Shown: piece after piece, positions 18,785 to 28,436 of the stretch
Layout: each line of letters begins with the position of its first letter
Numbering within the stretch: the first letter of the stretch is position 1
Assembly (NCBI GenBank): GCA_001487125.1
Contig: LN913012.1
Location: 124,001-188,000, forward strand
Length of the DNA: 64,000 nt
Reading direction: 5' to 3'
From: Gabonibacter massiliensis
GTDB lineage: Bacteria > Bacteroidota > Bacteroidia > Bacteroidales > Marinifilaceae
The notes under the pieces: generated by a model
The model's input: only the letters and a program-made list of their open reading frames with translations
What the model was told of the DNA's origin: nothing
Databases searched by the model: none
Made by a program: the position numbers and the translations under genes

Positions 18785-19153
18785 ATGGGTAAAACGGTTG
18801 AGCAGTTCAGGGAATACAGGGCAAAAATGAATGAAAAGATTTTAGCCGCCGACAACAAAGTGATTAAACGGATTTACAATCTGGATACGAATACTTATAG
18901 GGATGGGGCTCTTTCTGCCACGGTGAAAGAGATGTTGGGTCTGGCCACTTCTATGGTATTGCGTTGTGATGATTGTATTAAATATCATCTGGAGCGTTGT
19001 CATGAATTAAAGGTAACCACGGAACAATTGTTCGAGATTTTTGCCGTGGCGGATCTTGTAGGAGGTACTATTGTTATTCCTCATATGAGACGTGCGCTTG
19101 AATATTGGGAAGAATTGGGAGAATACGCTTCCGAGAACTCCGGGGAAAGGTAG
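18785..19153 (+). CDS. Carboxymuconolactone decarboxylase / AhpD-like protein
   Basis: A 122-residue, all-helical CMD-family protein with the redox-type pair C-D-D-C followed by I-K-Y-H (residues about 59-66) and the late E-I-F-A-V-A-D-L-V-G-G-T helix. Members include AhpD, a thiol peroxidase reductase partner. The pair suggests peroxidase or disulfide activity, but the partner is unknown. It sits 11 bases after rseP and is probably its operon partner. Confidence 0.85.
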   Translation: MGKTVEQFREYRAKMNEKILAADNKVIKRIYNLDTNTYRDGALSATVKEMLGLATSMVLRCDDCIKYHLERCHELKVTTEQLFEIFAVADLVGGTIVIPHMRRALEYWEELGEYASENSGER

Positions 19154-19195
19154 AGGTTCGGTGCAGGTAGATATTTTCGGATAAAACGATAAAAG

Positions 19196-20212
19196 ATGCA
19201 TAAAATAGTAGCAGGAGTTTTGATATTGCTGTCCGTTCTTAAAACGGGTTACGGACAGGTAAAGGAAGAACGTTGTCGAATTGTATTTTATAATGTTGAA
19301 AATTTGTTTGACGTTAAGGACGACCCTAATACATCAGATGATGATTTTACTCCCCATGGAAAACGACATTGGGGAAAGGAGCGTTACCATTCAAAGATAC
19401 GGCATATTTCGGAAGTTTTGAGTGCGACCGGAGAGGGGGAATTGCCTGTTTTTATCGGGTTGGCGGAAGTAGAAAATCGGGAAGTGCTGGAAGATTTGAT
19501 TGGTAAAACGGTTCTGGCTGATGGCGGGTATGGTATTGTACATGCGGATTCTCCTGATCCGAGAGGGATAGATGTGGCTTTTTTATATCGTAAGCCGTAT
19601 TGTCAATTGTTGAAAGCCTGTTTTTTTCCGGTATTTTTGGAGGGAGTGGGTCATACGAGAGATGTTTTATACTGCAAAGGAGTGATCGGAAAAATAGATA
19701 CGCTTCATTTTTTTGTGGCTCATTTTCCTTCGATGAGAGGGGGTGAGAGTCAGAGTGAATGGAAACGTGTTCGTGCCGCTAAGGTCATTCGTCAACGAGT
19801 AGATTCCATTCAGGCCGAAAACCCGAGAGCCGCGATCGTTATAATGGGAGATCTTAACGGTAAGGCCAATACTATTGCACAGAAAGCTATGAAAACGAAA
19901 AATTCCGATGCCCGTAAAATAAAGGATAAAGGATTGTATAATACCGGGTATTATTTGTTGAGGGAGAATCACGGGAGTTATCGGTACAAGGGCGTATGGC
20001 AGACCATCGATCATTTGATCCTGTCCGGGGTTTTACTCAATGGCAAGTTCCCTTTGCAAGCTTCTCGACATTTGACGGTGGGAACATTCGGTTTTTTGTT
20101 TGAAGAAGATAAAAAATATTACGGGGTGAAGCCGAAACCTACCTATAGGGGCCCCTATTACGTGGGTGGATATAGCGATCATTTACCGATTTATATCGAT
20201 TTGAAAAAATAA
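19196..20212 (+). CDS. Secreted endonuclease/exonuclease/phosphatase family hydrolase
   Basis: A 338-residue protein with a signal peptide (about 1-20, ending GYGQ) and an EEP (DNase I-like) fold. Visible are F-Y-N-V-E-N-L-F-D near residue 30, G-L-A-E-V-E-N (metal Glu), V-A-H-F-P-S with the catalytic His, I-M-G-D-L-N-G near 220, and the final Y-S-D-H-L-P-I with Asp and His. It may cut nucleic acids or phosphate esters outside the inner membrane; the substrate is unknown. Confidence 0.88.
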   Translation: MHKIVAGVLILLSVLKTGYGQVKEERCRIVFYNVENLFDVKDDPNTSDDDFTPHGKRHWGKERYHSKIRHISEVLSATGEGELPVFIGLAEVENREVLEDLIGKTVLADGGYGIVHADSPDPRGIDVAFLYRKPYCQLLKACFFPVFLEGVGHTRDVLYCKGVIGKIDTLHFFVAHFPSMRGGESQSEWKRVRAAKVIRQRVDSIQAENPRAAIVIMGDLNGKANTIAQKAMKTKNSDARKIKDKGLYNTGYYLLRENHGSYRYKGVWQTIDHLILSGVLLNGKFPLQASRHLTVGTFGFLFEEDKKYYGVKPKPTYRGPYYVGGYSDHLPIYIDLKK

Positions 20213-20236
20213 ATTTTTATATTCAATACTTTCGTT

Positions 20237-20244
20237 TATTTTTG
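20237..20244 (+). promoter_or_regulatory. Possible -7 element for corA
   Basis: TATTTTTG matches TAnnTTTG. It implies a ~100-base leader before corA. Confidence 0.4.
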
Positions 20245-20269
20245 CAGCGTAAAAATTCATAAACAAGAT

Positions 20270-20296
20270 ATGGACGATTATCATCAACAGTATTAA
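20270..20296 (+). other. Eight-codon upstream reading frame in the corA leader
   Basis: An ATG followed by codons for DDYHQQY and a TAA stop sits in the 5' leader of corA. A weak GGGGTT/AACCTC hairpin (about 20305-20321) and an unusual strong Shine-Dalgarno AAGGAGG at 20335-20341 follow, 7 bases before the corA ATG. Whether the peptide is made is unknown. Confidence 0.25.
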
Positions 20297-20348
20297 TCAG
20301 GACGGGGGTTCCGTTAACCTCTGTTCATAAATTGAAGGAGGATTAACT

Positions 20349-21272
20349 ATGAGAACATTCCTAATGGGTAATGTTGGGTTCGAAGAAAAGAAAGCGTGGG
20401 AACCTAAGTGTTGGATTAATGTTGTTTCACCGACGGAAGAAGACATTCGTTTTCTTACCGATAAAATGGGGGTTCCCCAGTCATTTTTCGGAGATATAGA
20501 AGATATCGATGAGCGTTCTCGTTTGGAGATAGAAGATGAGTGGATACTCATGATTCTACGTATTCCGTATAAGGTGGACGAAAGTATTCCTTTTATTACA
20601 GTTCCTTTGGGTTTTATTATAAAGGATGATGTCATTATTACGGTATGTCATTATAAAACGGAGATGATACCTGATTTTATTCAATATGCCGACCGTAAGG
20701 GGGTTGAGGTAAAACAACCTTGGGATTTGGTATTTCGTTTGTTTTTATCTTCTTCCGTTTGGTATTTGAAATACCTGAAGCAAATAAACAATCAAATGCA
20801 CGCGGCTGAGATCGAGTTGGAAAAATCAATTCGTAACGAAGAGTTACAACGCTTGTTAAAAATTGAAAAATCATTAGTCTTTTTTATAACTTCTTTAAGA
20901 GGAAACGATAACCTGTTGATCAAAGTGAAAAATTTAAGAAGCCAGCGTAAATATTTTGATGAAGATTTGGTTGAGGATGTTGAAATCGAGCAGCGGCAGG
21001 CACAGGATTCAGCCCGTATATATAGTGATATTCTGAGCGGTACGATGGATGCGTATGCTTCCGTTATCTCTAATAATTTGAATATCGTAATGAAACGATT
21101 GACCTCTATTTCTATTATTTTAATGCTTCCGACGTTAATAGCCAGTTTATACGGTATGAATGTACCTAATTCTCTGGAGAATAACCCGTATGGTTTTTTG
21201 ATCGTGCTTGTCGTATCTCTCCTGTTTTCGGCGATTGGATTTATTGTATTTAAATGGAGGAATTGGTTTTGA
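20349..21272 (+). CDS. corA: CorA family magnesium/divalent cation transporter
   Basis: A 307-residue CorA-type channel. It has a cytoplasmic alpha/beta domain, a long stalk helix (about 140-235), and two membrane helices at the C-terminus (about 245-265 and 280-300). Between them lies the signature Y-G-M-N-V-P, where the GMN filter is intact. It works as a pentamer in the inner membrane for Mg2+ (or Co2+/Ni2+) uptake. The leader contains a short upstream frame and strong Shine-Dalgarno. A very long terminator hairpin follows. Confidence 0.94.
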   Translation: MRTFLMGNVGFEEKKAWEPKCWINVVSPTEEDIRFLTDKMGVPQSFFGDIEDIDERSRLEIEDEWILMILRIPYKVDESIPFITVPLGFIIKDDVIITVCHYKTEMIPDFIQYADRKGVEVKQPWDLVFRLFLSSSVWYLKYLKQINNQMHAAEIELEKSIRNEELQRLLKIEKSLVFFITSLRGNDNLLIKVKNLRSQRKYFDEDLVEDVEIEQRQAQDSARIYSDILSGTMDAYASVISNNLNIVMKRLTSISIILMLPTLIASLYGMNVPNSLENNPYGFLIVLVVSLLFSAIGFIVFKWRNWF

Positions 21273-21281
21273 TACGGGAGA

Positions 21282-21330
21282 GTTAAAATATAAAAGGGGT
21301 TTAACAAGAAAACCCCTTTTATATTTTAAC
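21282..21330 (+). terminator. Perfect 21-bp terminator after corA
   Basis: Left arm 21282-21302 pairs without mismatch with 21310-21330 around a 7-base loop. The right arm is U-rich. Confidence 0.85.
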
Positions 21331-21456
21331 ATACTCTTAACGGATTGTAAATAAACTTTTGGCCATTTTTGATGTCCATAAGGTGAATCAAGGGATGGTG
21401 TAGGAAGTGTGAAAGCGGAGAAACTATATACATGCAGACATAATGGAAAACTAAAT

Positions 21457-22545
21457 ATGAATAAAAGGGTAAAAAGAGTTTTGCAGATAGGAATACCGGT
21501 TGTAATAGTACTCCTTATTTTAGTTCCTCGTTTAAATGATTCTTTCACTAAACGGCAAAGAAGCGGACAGGGCCGACGGGGGATGTCACAGGGTATTTTG
21601 CCTGTAAGCGGATGTGTCGCCGGATTGTCGATGTCTAATAATGGAATCATGGCTAACGGGACTTTATTACCTAACGAGGAGGTTGAATTGGTTTCTGAAA
21701 CGGCCGGGAAGGTAGACAAAATTTATTTTAATGACGGGGACCATGTAAAGAAGGGAAAACTTCTTTTAAAAGTGGATGATTCGGATTTGAAGGCTCAGTT
21801 GGAGCGTGCCGAATTTGAAAAGAAGTTATTGGAAGACAAGCTGGAACGTCAGCGTATATTACTGAAGCGGGAATCTGTCAGTTATGAATCGTTTCAACAA
21901 ATGGAAACCGAATACAATATGCTTTTGGCCGATATCGAGTTGTTGAAAGTAAAAATTGCCAGAACGGAGATTCGTGCTCCTTTTGACGGAAAGATGGGAT
22001 TTCGTTACGTGAGTGAAGGGAGTTATGTACAGCCGAGTACGAGGGTTTCCAGTCTGGTGGATAATTCTGTATTGAAAATCGAATTTTCAATTCCCGAAAA
22101 GTATATAAATGTTCCTTTAATCGGGAAAAAGATCAAGTTTAGGACCGAAGGGATAGAAAAAGATATTATAGCGGAAATATATGCTGTCGATCCTCAGGCC
22201 GATATCCAGACTCATATGATTACCCTGAGAGCTCGCTATCGGAATACGGCGAATTTGGTGGCCGGAATGTTTGTAAAAGGGGAGTTGATGACGGAAAGCA
22301 ATCGGACATTTATGATGATTCCCAGTGAGGCCGTTGTTCCGGAGATGAATGGAAAACGCCTGTGGGTGGTGAAAGAAGGGAAAGCCCTGAGTGTACCGGT
22401 GGAAACAGAGAGTCGGGATTCCCGTTATGTAGAGGTTATTTCCGGTATTCAACCCGGAGATACGGTACTTACGGGCGGACTGATGCAATTACAGAATGGT
22501 ATGCGAGTAAGTGTTTCTCTTGCCAAAGAGGCAAGTGGGGAATAA
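21457..22545 (+). CDS. RND efflux periplasmic adaptor (HlyD/AcrA family)
   Basis: A 362-residue adaptor anchored by one N-terminal membrane helix (about 9-26) and no lipobox. A lipoyl half-motif (G-K-V-D-K-I-Y-F-N-D-G-D-H-V-K-K-G) leads into a coiled-coil hairpin (about 115-170). The second lipoyl half (R-A-P-F-D-G-K-M-G-F-R), a beta barrel and a membrane-proximal domain follow. It bridges the inner-membrane pump and the TolC-type channel encoded next to it. I used the ATG at 21457; an in-frame GTG 16 codons upstream gives an atypical N-terminus. Confidence 0.92.
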   Translation: MNKRVKRVLQIGIPVVIVLLILVPRLNDSFTKRQRSGQGRRGMSQGILPVSGCVAGLSMSNNGIMANGTLLPNEEVELVSETAGKVDKIYFNDGDHVKKGKLLLKVDDSDLKAQLERAEFEKKLLEDKLERQRILLKRESVSYESFQQMETEYNMLLADIELLKVKIARTEIRAPFDGKMGFRYVSEGSYVQPSTRVSSLVDNSVLKIEFSIPEKYINVPLIGKKIKFRTEGIEKDIIAEIYAVDPQADIQTHMITLRARYRNTANLVAGMFVKGELMTESNRTFMMIPSEAVVPEMNGKRLWVVKEGKALSVPVETESRDSRYVEVISGIQPGDTVLTGGLMQLQNGMRVSVSLAKEASGE

Positions 22546-22621
22546 GATGGAGGATAGCAATTTATATCTGGTGATGGAATTTTGATATTATTAGGGTTAA
22601 AAATCTAAAAATAAAAATGGA

Positions 22622-25600
22622 ATGAGTCTTTCTTCGACCTGTATAAAACGTCCGGTATTTGCCACGGTGATGAATCTGATTTTAGTAATTGTGGGGGGAA
22701 TCGGACTTTCTTATTTAGGTGTACGTGACTATCCCAGTGTCGATCCCCCGGTTATTTCGGTATCGACTTCTTTCGTGGGTGCTAATGCCGATGTTATCGA
22801 AACGCAGATTACGGAGCCTTTGGAAGCGGCTATCAACGGTATTCAGGGAATTCGTTCTTTGAGTAGTACGAGTCGTGACGGTCAGAGCCGGATTACGATA
22901 GAGTTTGAGTTGGAGGTAGATTTGGAAACGGCTGCTAATGATGTACGGGATAAGGTATCCGGAACCTTAAGACGTTTACCGCAAGATATAGATCCCCCGA
23001 CGGTTTATAAGGCAGATGCTGACGCACAGCCTATATTCGGAGTTTCTTTACGTAGCGATAAACGCTCTTTGATTGATTTGAGCGGATACGCCGAGCGTTA
23101 TTATAAAGAGCGTTTGCAGACCATTCCGGGGGTAAGTAGTGTGGAAATATGGGGAGAGAAACGTTATTCGGTTCGTTTGCGAATGAATCCTTCTTTGTTG
23201 GCAGCCCGCAAACTGACTCCGATGGATGTGAAAGCGGCTATTGAAAATGAAAATATAGAGTTGCCCTCCGGTCGGGTGGAGGGTGATAATACGGAATTAA
23301 CCATCCGGACGTTAGGACGGTTGATGTCTATCGAAGATTTTAATAATTTGGTGATTTCCAGGGATGGGGATAAATTGGTCCGTTTCCGGGATATCGGTGT
23401 GGCCGAAGTGGATGCCGAGAATGTGCGTAGTATATTGAAGCGCAACAGGGTTCCGATGGTTATCTGTGCGTTGATTCCTCAACCGGGAGCGAATTACATC
23501 GATATTGCGGATAGGGCATACCAAGTTATGGATGATTTGCAGCGGGATTTACCTGAGGATATTGAAGCCGGAATAGCCTATGATAATACTGTTTTTATTC
23601 GTGATTCCATTAATGAGGTAGAGGATACGATTCTTGAAGCTTTTGTTTTGGTCGTGTTGATTATTTTTCTGTTCCTGCGTAACTGGAGAACGACCTTGAT
23701 CCCGGTATTGGCAATTCCCATTTCGCTGATTGCGGCTTTTTTCATTATGTATATGGCCGGTTTTTCCATTAATATATTGACGTTATTAGCCGTGGTTTTG
23801 GCCATTGGTTTGGTTGTGGATGATGCGATTGTTGTGATGGAGAATATCTTTACGAAAATAGAGCAGGGAATGACACCTTTAGAGGCCGGTTTTAAAGGAT
23901 CCAACGAGATTTTCTTTGCTGTTATAGCGACAACGGTCGTGTTGGTAGCCGTATTTTTCCCTATTGTCTTTTTGGAGGGAACTACCGGAAGATTGTTCCG
24001 GGAATTTAGCGTGGTTATCGCAGGTGCGGTAATCGTCTCTTCTTTTGTCGCCTTGACCTTTACTCCGATGATTTCGACGAAGTTATTGACGAAGGATGCG
24101 ACTAAAAATTGGTTTTATCGAAAAACGGAGCCCTTCTTTGAAGGGATGAATCGTGTGTATCGCCGTTGGTTAGAGCGTTTTCTTCAGGTACGTTATTGGG
24201 CATTGATTATCATCGGTATCTCCGGAATTGCTATTTATCTTTTATGGTTGGCCATTCCATCGGAAATGGCTCCTTTGGAGGATCGTTCCAATATTCGTAT
24301 TTCATCGACGGCGCCGGAAGGGGCTACTTTTGAATATACGAATCGTTATTCTCAAGAACTTTCAGCTTTTATCGAAGAGACTGTACCCGAGCAGGATAAG
24401 TTGATAGAGTTCGTGGGGGGAGGACAGACCAATCGCTCCAGTTTGAATTTATGGTTAGTGAGTCCGGATGATCGAACCCGGACGCAACAAGAAATCGCTG
24501 ATGAATTGGCTGTAAGCGTGCGTCAATTTACTGGAGCCCGTACATTGGTTTCCCAACAACAGACTTTTGGAGGACGCCGAGGAGGACTTCCGATTGAGTA
24601 TGTCATTCAGGCTAAGAATCTGGATGATCTGAAATCGATCTTGCCGAAATTCATGGAGGAGGTAAATAAAAGCCCTCTGTTTTCCGCATCAGACTTAAAC
24701 TTGAAGTTTACTAAACCGGAGTTGACTATTAACATCGATAGGGATAAGGCTGCGGCCATGGGGGTGACCGTGCAAAATATCGCTCAGACATTGCAGTTGA
24801 CGATGAGTGAACAACGGGTAGGGTACTATATTATGAACGGAAAACAATACCAGATATTAAGCCAGCTGGAGCGGGAGGACCGAAATAAACCTTCCGATCT
24901 GAAAGGAATTTATGTCCGGAATCAGGAAGGAAATTTGATTTCTATGGATAATTTGATCTCTATGCGGGAGAGTTCTATGCCCCCTCAGCTATATCGTTAC
25001 GATCGTTTTGTTTCCGCGACGGTTTCCGCGGGTTTGTCCAAAGGCGTAACTATTTCGCAAGGATTGAAGGAGATGGATCGGATTGCTGACGAGGTATTGA
25101 ATGATGATTTTAAAACGACTCTTTCCGGTAATTCAAAAGATTTTGTGGAAAGTTCTTCCAGTTTAATGTTCGCCTTTTTGTTGGCCTTATTGTTTATATA
25201 TCTGGTCTTATCCGCTCAGTTTGAAAGTTTCAGGGATCCCTTGATTATTATGTTGACCGTTCCTTTGGCATTGATCGGAGCTATGGTTTCCTTATGGTAT
25301 TTCGGACAGACCATGAATATTTTTAGTCAGATCGGAATTATTATGTTAGTCGGATTGGTTTCGAAGAACGGTATTTTGATCGTGGAGTTTGCCAATCAAC
25401 GGAAAGCTGCCGGATTGTCTATGTCAGAGGCTATTCGAGAGGCATCGGTTTCCCGGCTGCGTCCGATCCTGATGACGAGTCTGTCTACTGTTTTGGGTAT
25501 TTTGCCAATGGCTATCGCAACGGGAGCCGGATCGGAGAGTCGTGTTGCTATGGGAATCGCTGTCGTCGGCGGGATGGTTTGTTCCACTTTACTGACGTTG

Positions 25601-25672
25601 TTTGTTATTCCCGCTATCTATACCTATTTTTCTTCTCAAAGAGTAAGAATTATAGAGGAGATAAAGGAGTAA
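22622..25672 (+). CDS. RND multidrug efflux pump, inner-membrane permease (AcrB/MexB type)
   Basis: A 1016-residue HAE1-type RND transporter. It has 12 membrane helices in two repeats, with large periplasmic loops after TM1 and TM7. TM1 begins IKRPVFATVMNLILV. The proton-relay helix TM4 has the paired aspartates of G-L-V-V-D-D-A-I-V-V. The second half repeats the pattern (L-V-S-K-N-G-I-L-I-V-E-F). Length is normal. It lies between adaptor and TolC genes in one operon. Substrates cannot be read from the sequence. Confidence 0.96.
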   Translation: MSLSSTCIKRPVFATVMNLILVIVGGIGLSYLGVRDYPSVDPPVISVSTSFVGANADVIETQITEPLEAAINGIQGIRSLSSTSRDGQSRITIEFELEVDLETAANDVRDKVSGTLRRLPQDIDPPTVYKADADAQPIFGVSLRSDKRSLIDLSGYAERYYKERLQTIPGVSSVEIWGEKRYSVRLRMNPSLLAARKLTPMDVKAAIENENIELPSGRVEGDNTELTIRTLGRLMSIEDFNNLVISRDGDKLVRFRDIGVAEVDAENVRSILKRNRVPMVICALIPQPGANYIDIADRAYQVMDDLQRDLPEDIEAGIAYDNTVFIRDSINEVEDTILEAFVLVVLIIFLFLRNWRTTLIPVLAIPISLIAAFFIMYMAGFSINILTLLAVVLAIGLVVDDAIVVMENIFTKIEQGMTPLEAGFKGSNEIFFAVIATTVVLVAVFFPIVFLEGTTGRLFREFSVVIAGAVIVSSFVALTFTPMISTKLLTKDATKNWFYRKTEPFFEGMNRVYRRWLERFLQVRYWALIIIGISGIAIYLLWLAIPSEMAPLEDRSNIRISSTAPEGATFEYTNRYSQELSAFIEETVPEQDKLIEFVGGGQTNRSSLNLWLVSPDDRTRTQQEIADELAVSVRQFTGARTLVSQQQTFGGRRGGLPIEYVIQAKNLDDLKSILPKFMEEVNKSPLFSASDLNLKFTKPELTINIDRDKAAAMGVTVQNIAQTLQLTMSEQRVGYYIMNGKQYQILSQLEREDRNKPSDLKGIYVRNQEGNLISMDNLISMRESSMPPQLYRYDRFVSATVSAGLSKGVTISQGLKEMDRIADEVLNDDFKTTLSGNSKDFVESSSSLMFAFLLALLFIYLVLSAQFESFRDPLIIMLTVPLALIGAMVSLWYFGQTMNIFSQIGIIMLVGLVSKNGILIVEFANQRKAAGLSMSEAIREASVSRLRPILMTSLSTVLGILPMAIATGAGSESRVAMGIAVVGGMVCSTLLTLFVIPAIYTYFSSQRVRIIEEIKE

Positions 25673-25695
25673 AAAGGACTTAAAAAGAGAAAACT

Positions 25696-27018
25696 ATGAG
25701 AAGAGAGGTGTTATATCAATCCGCATTATGGAAAACATTCGGTATGCTTATTTTTTTTCTGGGTTTTGAATTTAACGGATTTGCCCAACAGAGAATAACT
25801 CTCCCGGAATGTATTAATCAAGCGTTGGAGTCAAATTATGCTATAAAGATAATTCGCAACGAGGCCTCCATGGCTAAGAATAGTGTGGATTATTCTTATT
25901 TTTTACCCAGCTTGGCTATTGATGCCAGACAGAATCAGACGCGCAACGATGTGAAGACGGAGAGTAATGCGGGAGAGATCAGTAAATTATCTGACGTGAA
26001 AACCGATAATTATTCGGCCGGAGTGGCCTTGAACTGGCGTTTGTTCGATGGATTGGAAATGTTTACTACTCATGAACGTTATAAAGAGTTGGAGTCCAGA
26101 GGGGAATTATCCGTAAAAATGGCGGTGGAGAATTTGATCGTGGAGGTAAGTGCCGCTTATTACGATGTGTTGGTACAGCAACATCGATTAAAAGCGGCTA
26201 AGCATTCGTTGAATCTGTCAAAAGAACGTTACGATGAAGCGCGTGTTCGCCATCAGATCGGTAATATGGCTGGTTTAGAGTCTCAACAAGCAAAAATCGA
26301 TTTGAATTCGGATAGTTCTGCTTTCGTGCAACAGAAAGAGATGGTGAAAAGTGCTTATATCAATTTAAATAAATTGATGAATGTCGATTTACAGAAAGTG
26401 GCCTATGTGCAGGATACGATATTATTGGACCTGCCATTGGAAATGGCGACTTTGGAGAAAAACACGTTGGTGCGCAATACGGCTTTGTTAATCGCTAAAA
26501 AGGAACAGAAAATATCCGCGTTGGATTTGAAAAATGCAAGAGCCGTTCTATTCCCGACATTGGATTTTAGTTCCGGATATAATTATAACAAAACGGATGC
26601 TCCGGCTTCCAATACGAAACTGAACCGGACAAACGGGTTTTATTGGGGATTTTCCGTGAATATTCCGGTATTCAGTCGCATGCAAAATCGGACAAAAATC
26701 AGAAATGCCCGTTTGGAACAAGAGAATAGTGAGTTATCCTATAAAGAGGTAGAAAAAGAGACATTAGGTGATTTGGCGTTACTGTATAACACCTATGAAA
26801 ATAATTTGCTGATGGTTGGCTTTGAACGGGAGAGTGCGGATGTTGCCGAAAAAAATTTGGATGCCGCGTTGGAGAAGTATAAATTAGGATCCCTCTCCGG
26901 TATTGAATTTCGTGAATTTCAGCGAAGTTATTTGGATGCGGTGGATAGAATGTTGTTAGCTCTTTATCAAGCTAAAGTTTCGGAACTGTCCCTATTATTG
27001 ATTAGTGGAGGTATTTGA
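25696..27018 (+). CDS. TolC family outer-membrane efflux channel
   Basis: A 440-residue protein with an N-terminal export signal (about 1-31, ending GFAQ) and two repeats of the OEP fold: long helices that build the periplasmic tunnel and beta strands for the outer-membrane barrel. The start of the mature part, ITLPECINQALESNYAI, is typical. No lipobox is seen. It is the third gene of the RND operon, 23 bases after the pump, and is followed by a bidirectional terminator. Confidence 0.93.
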   Translation: MRREVLYQSALWKTFGMLIFFLGFEFNGFAQQRITLPECINQALESNYAIKIIRNEASMAKNSVDYSYFLPSLAIDARQNQTRNDVKTESNAGEISKLSDVKTDNYSAGVALNWRLFDGLEMFTTHERYKELESRGELSVKMAVENLIVEVSAAYYDVLVQQHRLKAAKHSLNLSKERYDEARVRHQIGNMAGLESQQAKIDLNSDSSAFVQQKEMVKSAYINLNKLMNVDLQKVAYVQDTILLDLPLEMATLEKNTLVRNTALLIAKKEQKISALDLKNARAVLFPTLDFSSGYNYNKTDAPASNTKLNRTNGFYWGFSVNIPVFSRMQNRTKIRNARLEQENSELSYKEVEKETLGDLALLYNTYENNLLMVGFERESADVAEKNLDAALEKYKLGSLSGIEFREFQRSYLDAVDRMLLALYQAKVSELSLLLISGGI

Positions 27019-27060
27019 AATGGTGGATTGAGAGAAGACAGGAGAGTTACTGTAAAAAAC

Positions 27061-27099
27061 AAAAGACGGTTTGCGAAACTTATTCACAAACCGTCTTTT
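27061..27099. terminator. Bidirectional terminator between the RND operon and the flavodiiron gene
   Basis: A 13-bp perfect stem (27061-27073 with 27087-27099), A-rich on one side and U-rich on the other, between convergent genes. Confidence 0.8.
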
Positions 27100-27118
27100 G
27101 AATGTATATAATCAATTT

Positions 27119-28315
27119 TTAGCAAATCTCATTCAATTTATCTGCCATCGCGTAGGCGATTTGACGACATTGTTCGAAATCTTCTTCTTTGGGTGCACCA
27201 CAAGCTTCAACGGAAGGTGCTACCACTTCCCATTTGATTTTTTCGGCAAATTGATTGAAACGAGGCATGGCTCCTCCCGCCCAAGCTTTACCTCCGAAAA
27301 AGGCTACAACATGATTTTTAACACCCATATGTTCCAATTCGTTTAAAAAGGTCTCCATGGTGGGGAAAATGCCTCCGTTGTAGGCGCAGCTACCCAAGAT
27401 CACACCTTTGTAACGGAAAATATCATTAATCATATAAGAAGGATGGGTTTTGGACGTATCGTGAATTCGTATTTTTTTAATACCTTTTTCAGTCAAAAAG
27501 CGGGCTATCATATCGGCCATCTTTTCCGTATTTCCATACATGGAGCTAAAAGCGATGACTACTCCTTTGTCTGTTTCGTATTTACTCCATTTATCGTATT
27601 TCGCGACGATATCGGCGATATGGGAACGTCGGATGGGGCCATGTGTGGCACAAATCATCCGTATGGGAAGTCCTCCTAATTTCTTTAGTGCCTGTTGTGC
27701 CGGTTGTCCGTATTTTCCCACGATATTCGAATAGTAACGGCTGATCTCTTCTTCCAAATAATCCAGATCCACTTCATCGTCGAAAACTCCTCCGTCCAAT
27801 GTGCCGAAAGCACCGAAAATATCACCGCTGAACAGAATGCCTTCCGTGGATTCGAAGGTGACCATGGTTTCCGGCCAGTGAAGCATGGGAGCCATATAAA
27901 AATTCAATTTATGTTTTCCCAGATCCAACGAATCTCCTTCTTTTACTTCCAGCAGGTTATCGTATACACCGTAAAAATTTTTCAACATGGGAAAAGTTTT
28001 CGAGTTGCCGATCACTGTTACGTCGGGATAATGACATAGTAAAGCTTTGATTGCTCCCGTGTGATCGGGTTCCATGTGATTTACAATCAGATAATCGACT
28101 TTACGTCCGTTCAACAGTTGTTCGATGTTCTCCACGTAATCCTCCATTTTGCTTCTTTCAATGGTATCGATCAGGGCTACTTTTTCATCGATAATGAGAT
28201 AAGAGTTATAGGCTACACCTTTGGGAAGAGGCCAATAATTTTCAAATATATGAGTTCTTCTGTCGTTAACACCTACCCAATAAATGTCCTTTTTTATTTC
28301 TACTGCTTGATTCAT
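27119..28315 (-). CDS. Flavodiiron protein (A-type flavoprotein, FprA family)
   Basis: A 398-residue soluble enzyme that should reduce O2 (or NO) in this presumed anaerobe. The N-terminal metallo-beta-lactamase-like domain has the diiron ligands in N-H-M-E-P-D-H (near residue 80), L-H-W-P-E, S-G-D-I-F and C-A-T-H-G-P. The C-terminal flavodoxin domain starts at S-S-M-Y-G-N-T-E-K-M (about 258) and binds FMN. I chose the ATG at 28315 (MNQAVEI); an in-frame TTG ten codons upstream is less likely. Confidence 0.95.
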   Translation of the reverse strand: MNQAVEIKKDIYWVGVNDRRTHIFENYWPLPKGVAYNSYLIIDEKVALIDTIERSKMEDYVENIEQLLNGRKVDYLIVNHMEPDHTGAIKALLCHYPDVTVIGNSKTFPMLKNFYGVYDNLLEVKEGDSLDLGKHKLNFYMAPMLHWPETMVTFESTEGILFSGDIFGAFGTLDGGVFDDEVDLDYLEEEISRYYSNIVGKYGQPAQQALKKLGGLPIRMICATHGPIRRSHIADIVAKYDKWSKYETDKGVVIAFSSMYGNTEKMADMIARFLTEKGIKKIRIHDTSKTHPSYMINDIFRYKGVILGSCAYNGGIFPTMETFLNELEHMGVKNHVVAFFGGKAWAGGAMPRFNQFAEKIKWEVVAPSVEACGAPKEEDFEQCRQIAYAMADKLNEIC

Positions 28316-28352
28316 ATCGATTAAGTTTTTAATTAAACGTTTCAATTCTTCG

Positions 28353-28360
28353 CAAAATTA
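28353..28360 (-). promoter_or_regulatory. Possible -7 element for the flavodiiron gene
   Basis: The minus strand reads TAATTTTG, about 38 bases before the ATG. It is squeezed against the terminator of the upstream peptidase gene. Confidence 0.4.
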
Positions 28361-28361
28361 T

Positions 28362-28404
28362 AAAAAAAAGACTGTCTTCTCGGAGGAAGGACAGCCTTTT
28401 TTTA
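28362..28404 (-). terminator. Terminator after the C1 peptidase gene
   Basis: CTGTC/GACAG core with flanking A-run and U-run arms, one A·C mismatch, and a U-run in the minus-strand direction. Confidence 0.6.
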
Positions 28405-28436
28405 ATTTAGTTTCTCTATCAGGAAATAGAGAAAAT

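Noticed and set aside
20251-20348. Mg2+ riboswitch (M-box) before corA
   Set aside because: The leader is too short and lacks the multi-helix M-box layout; only a weak hairpin is visible.
21147-21719. A 190-codon minus-strand frame across the corA end and the RND adaptor
   Set aside because: It spans a perfect terminator and two real genes on the other strand, and its product has no recognisable domain.
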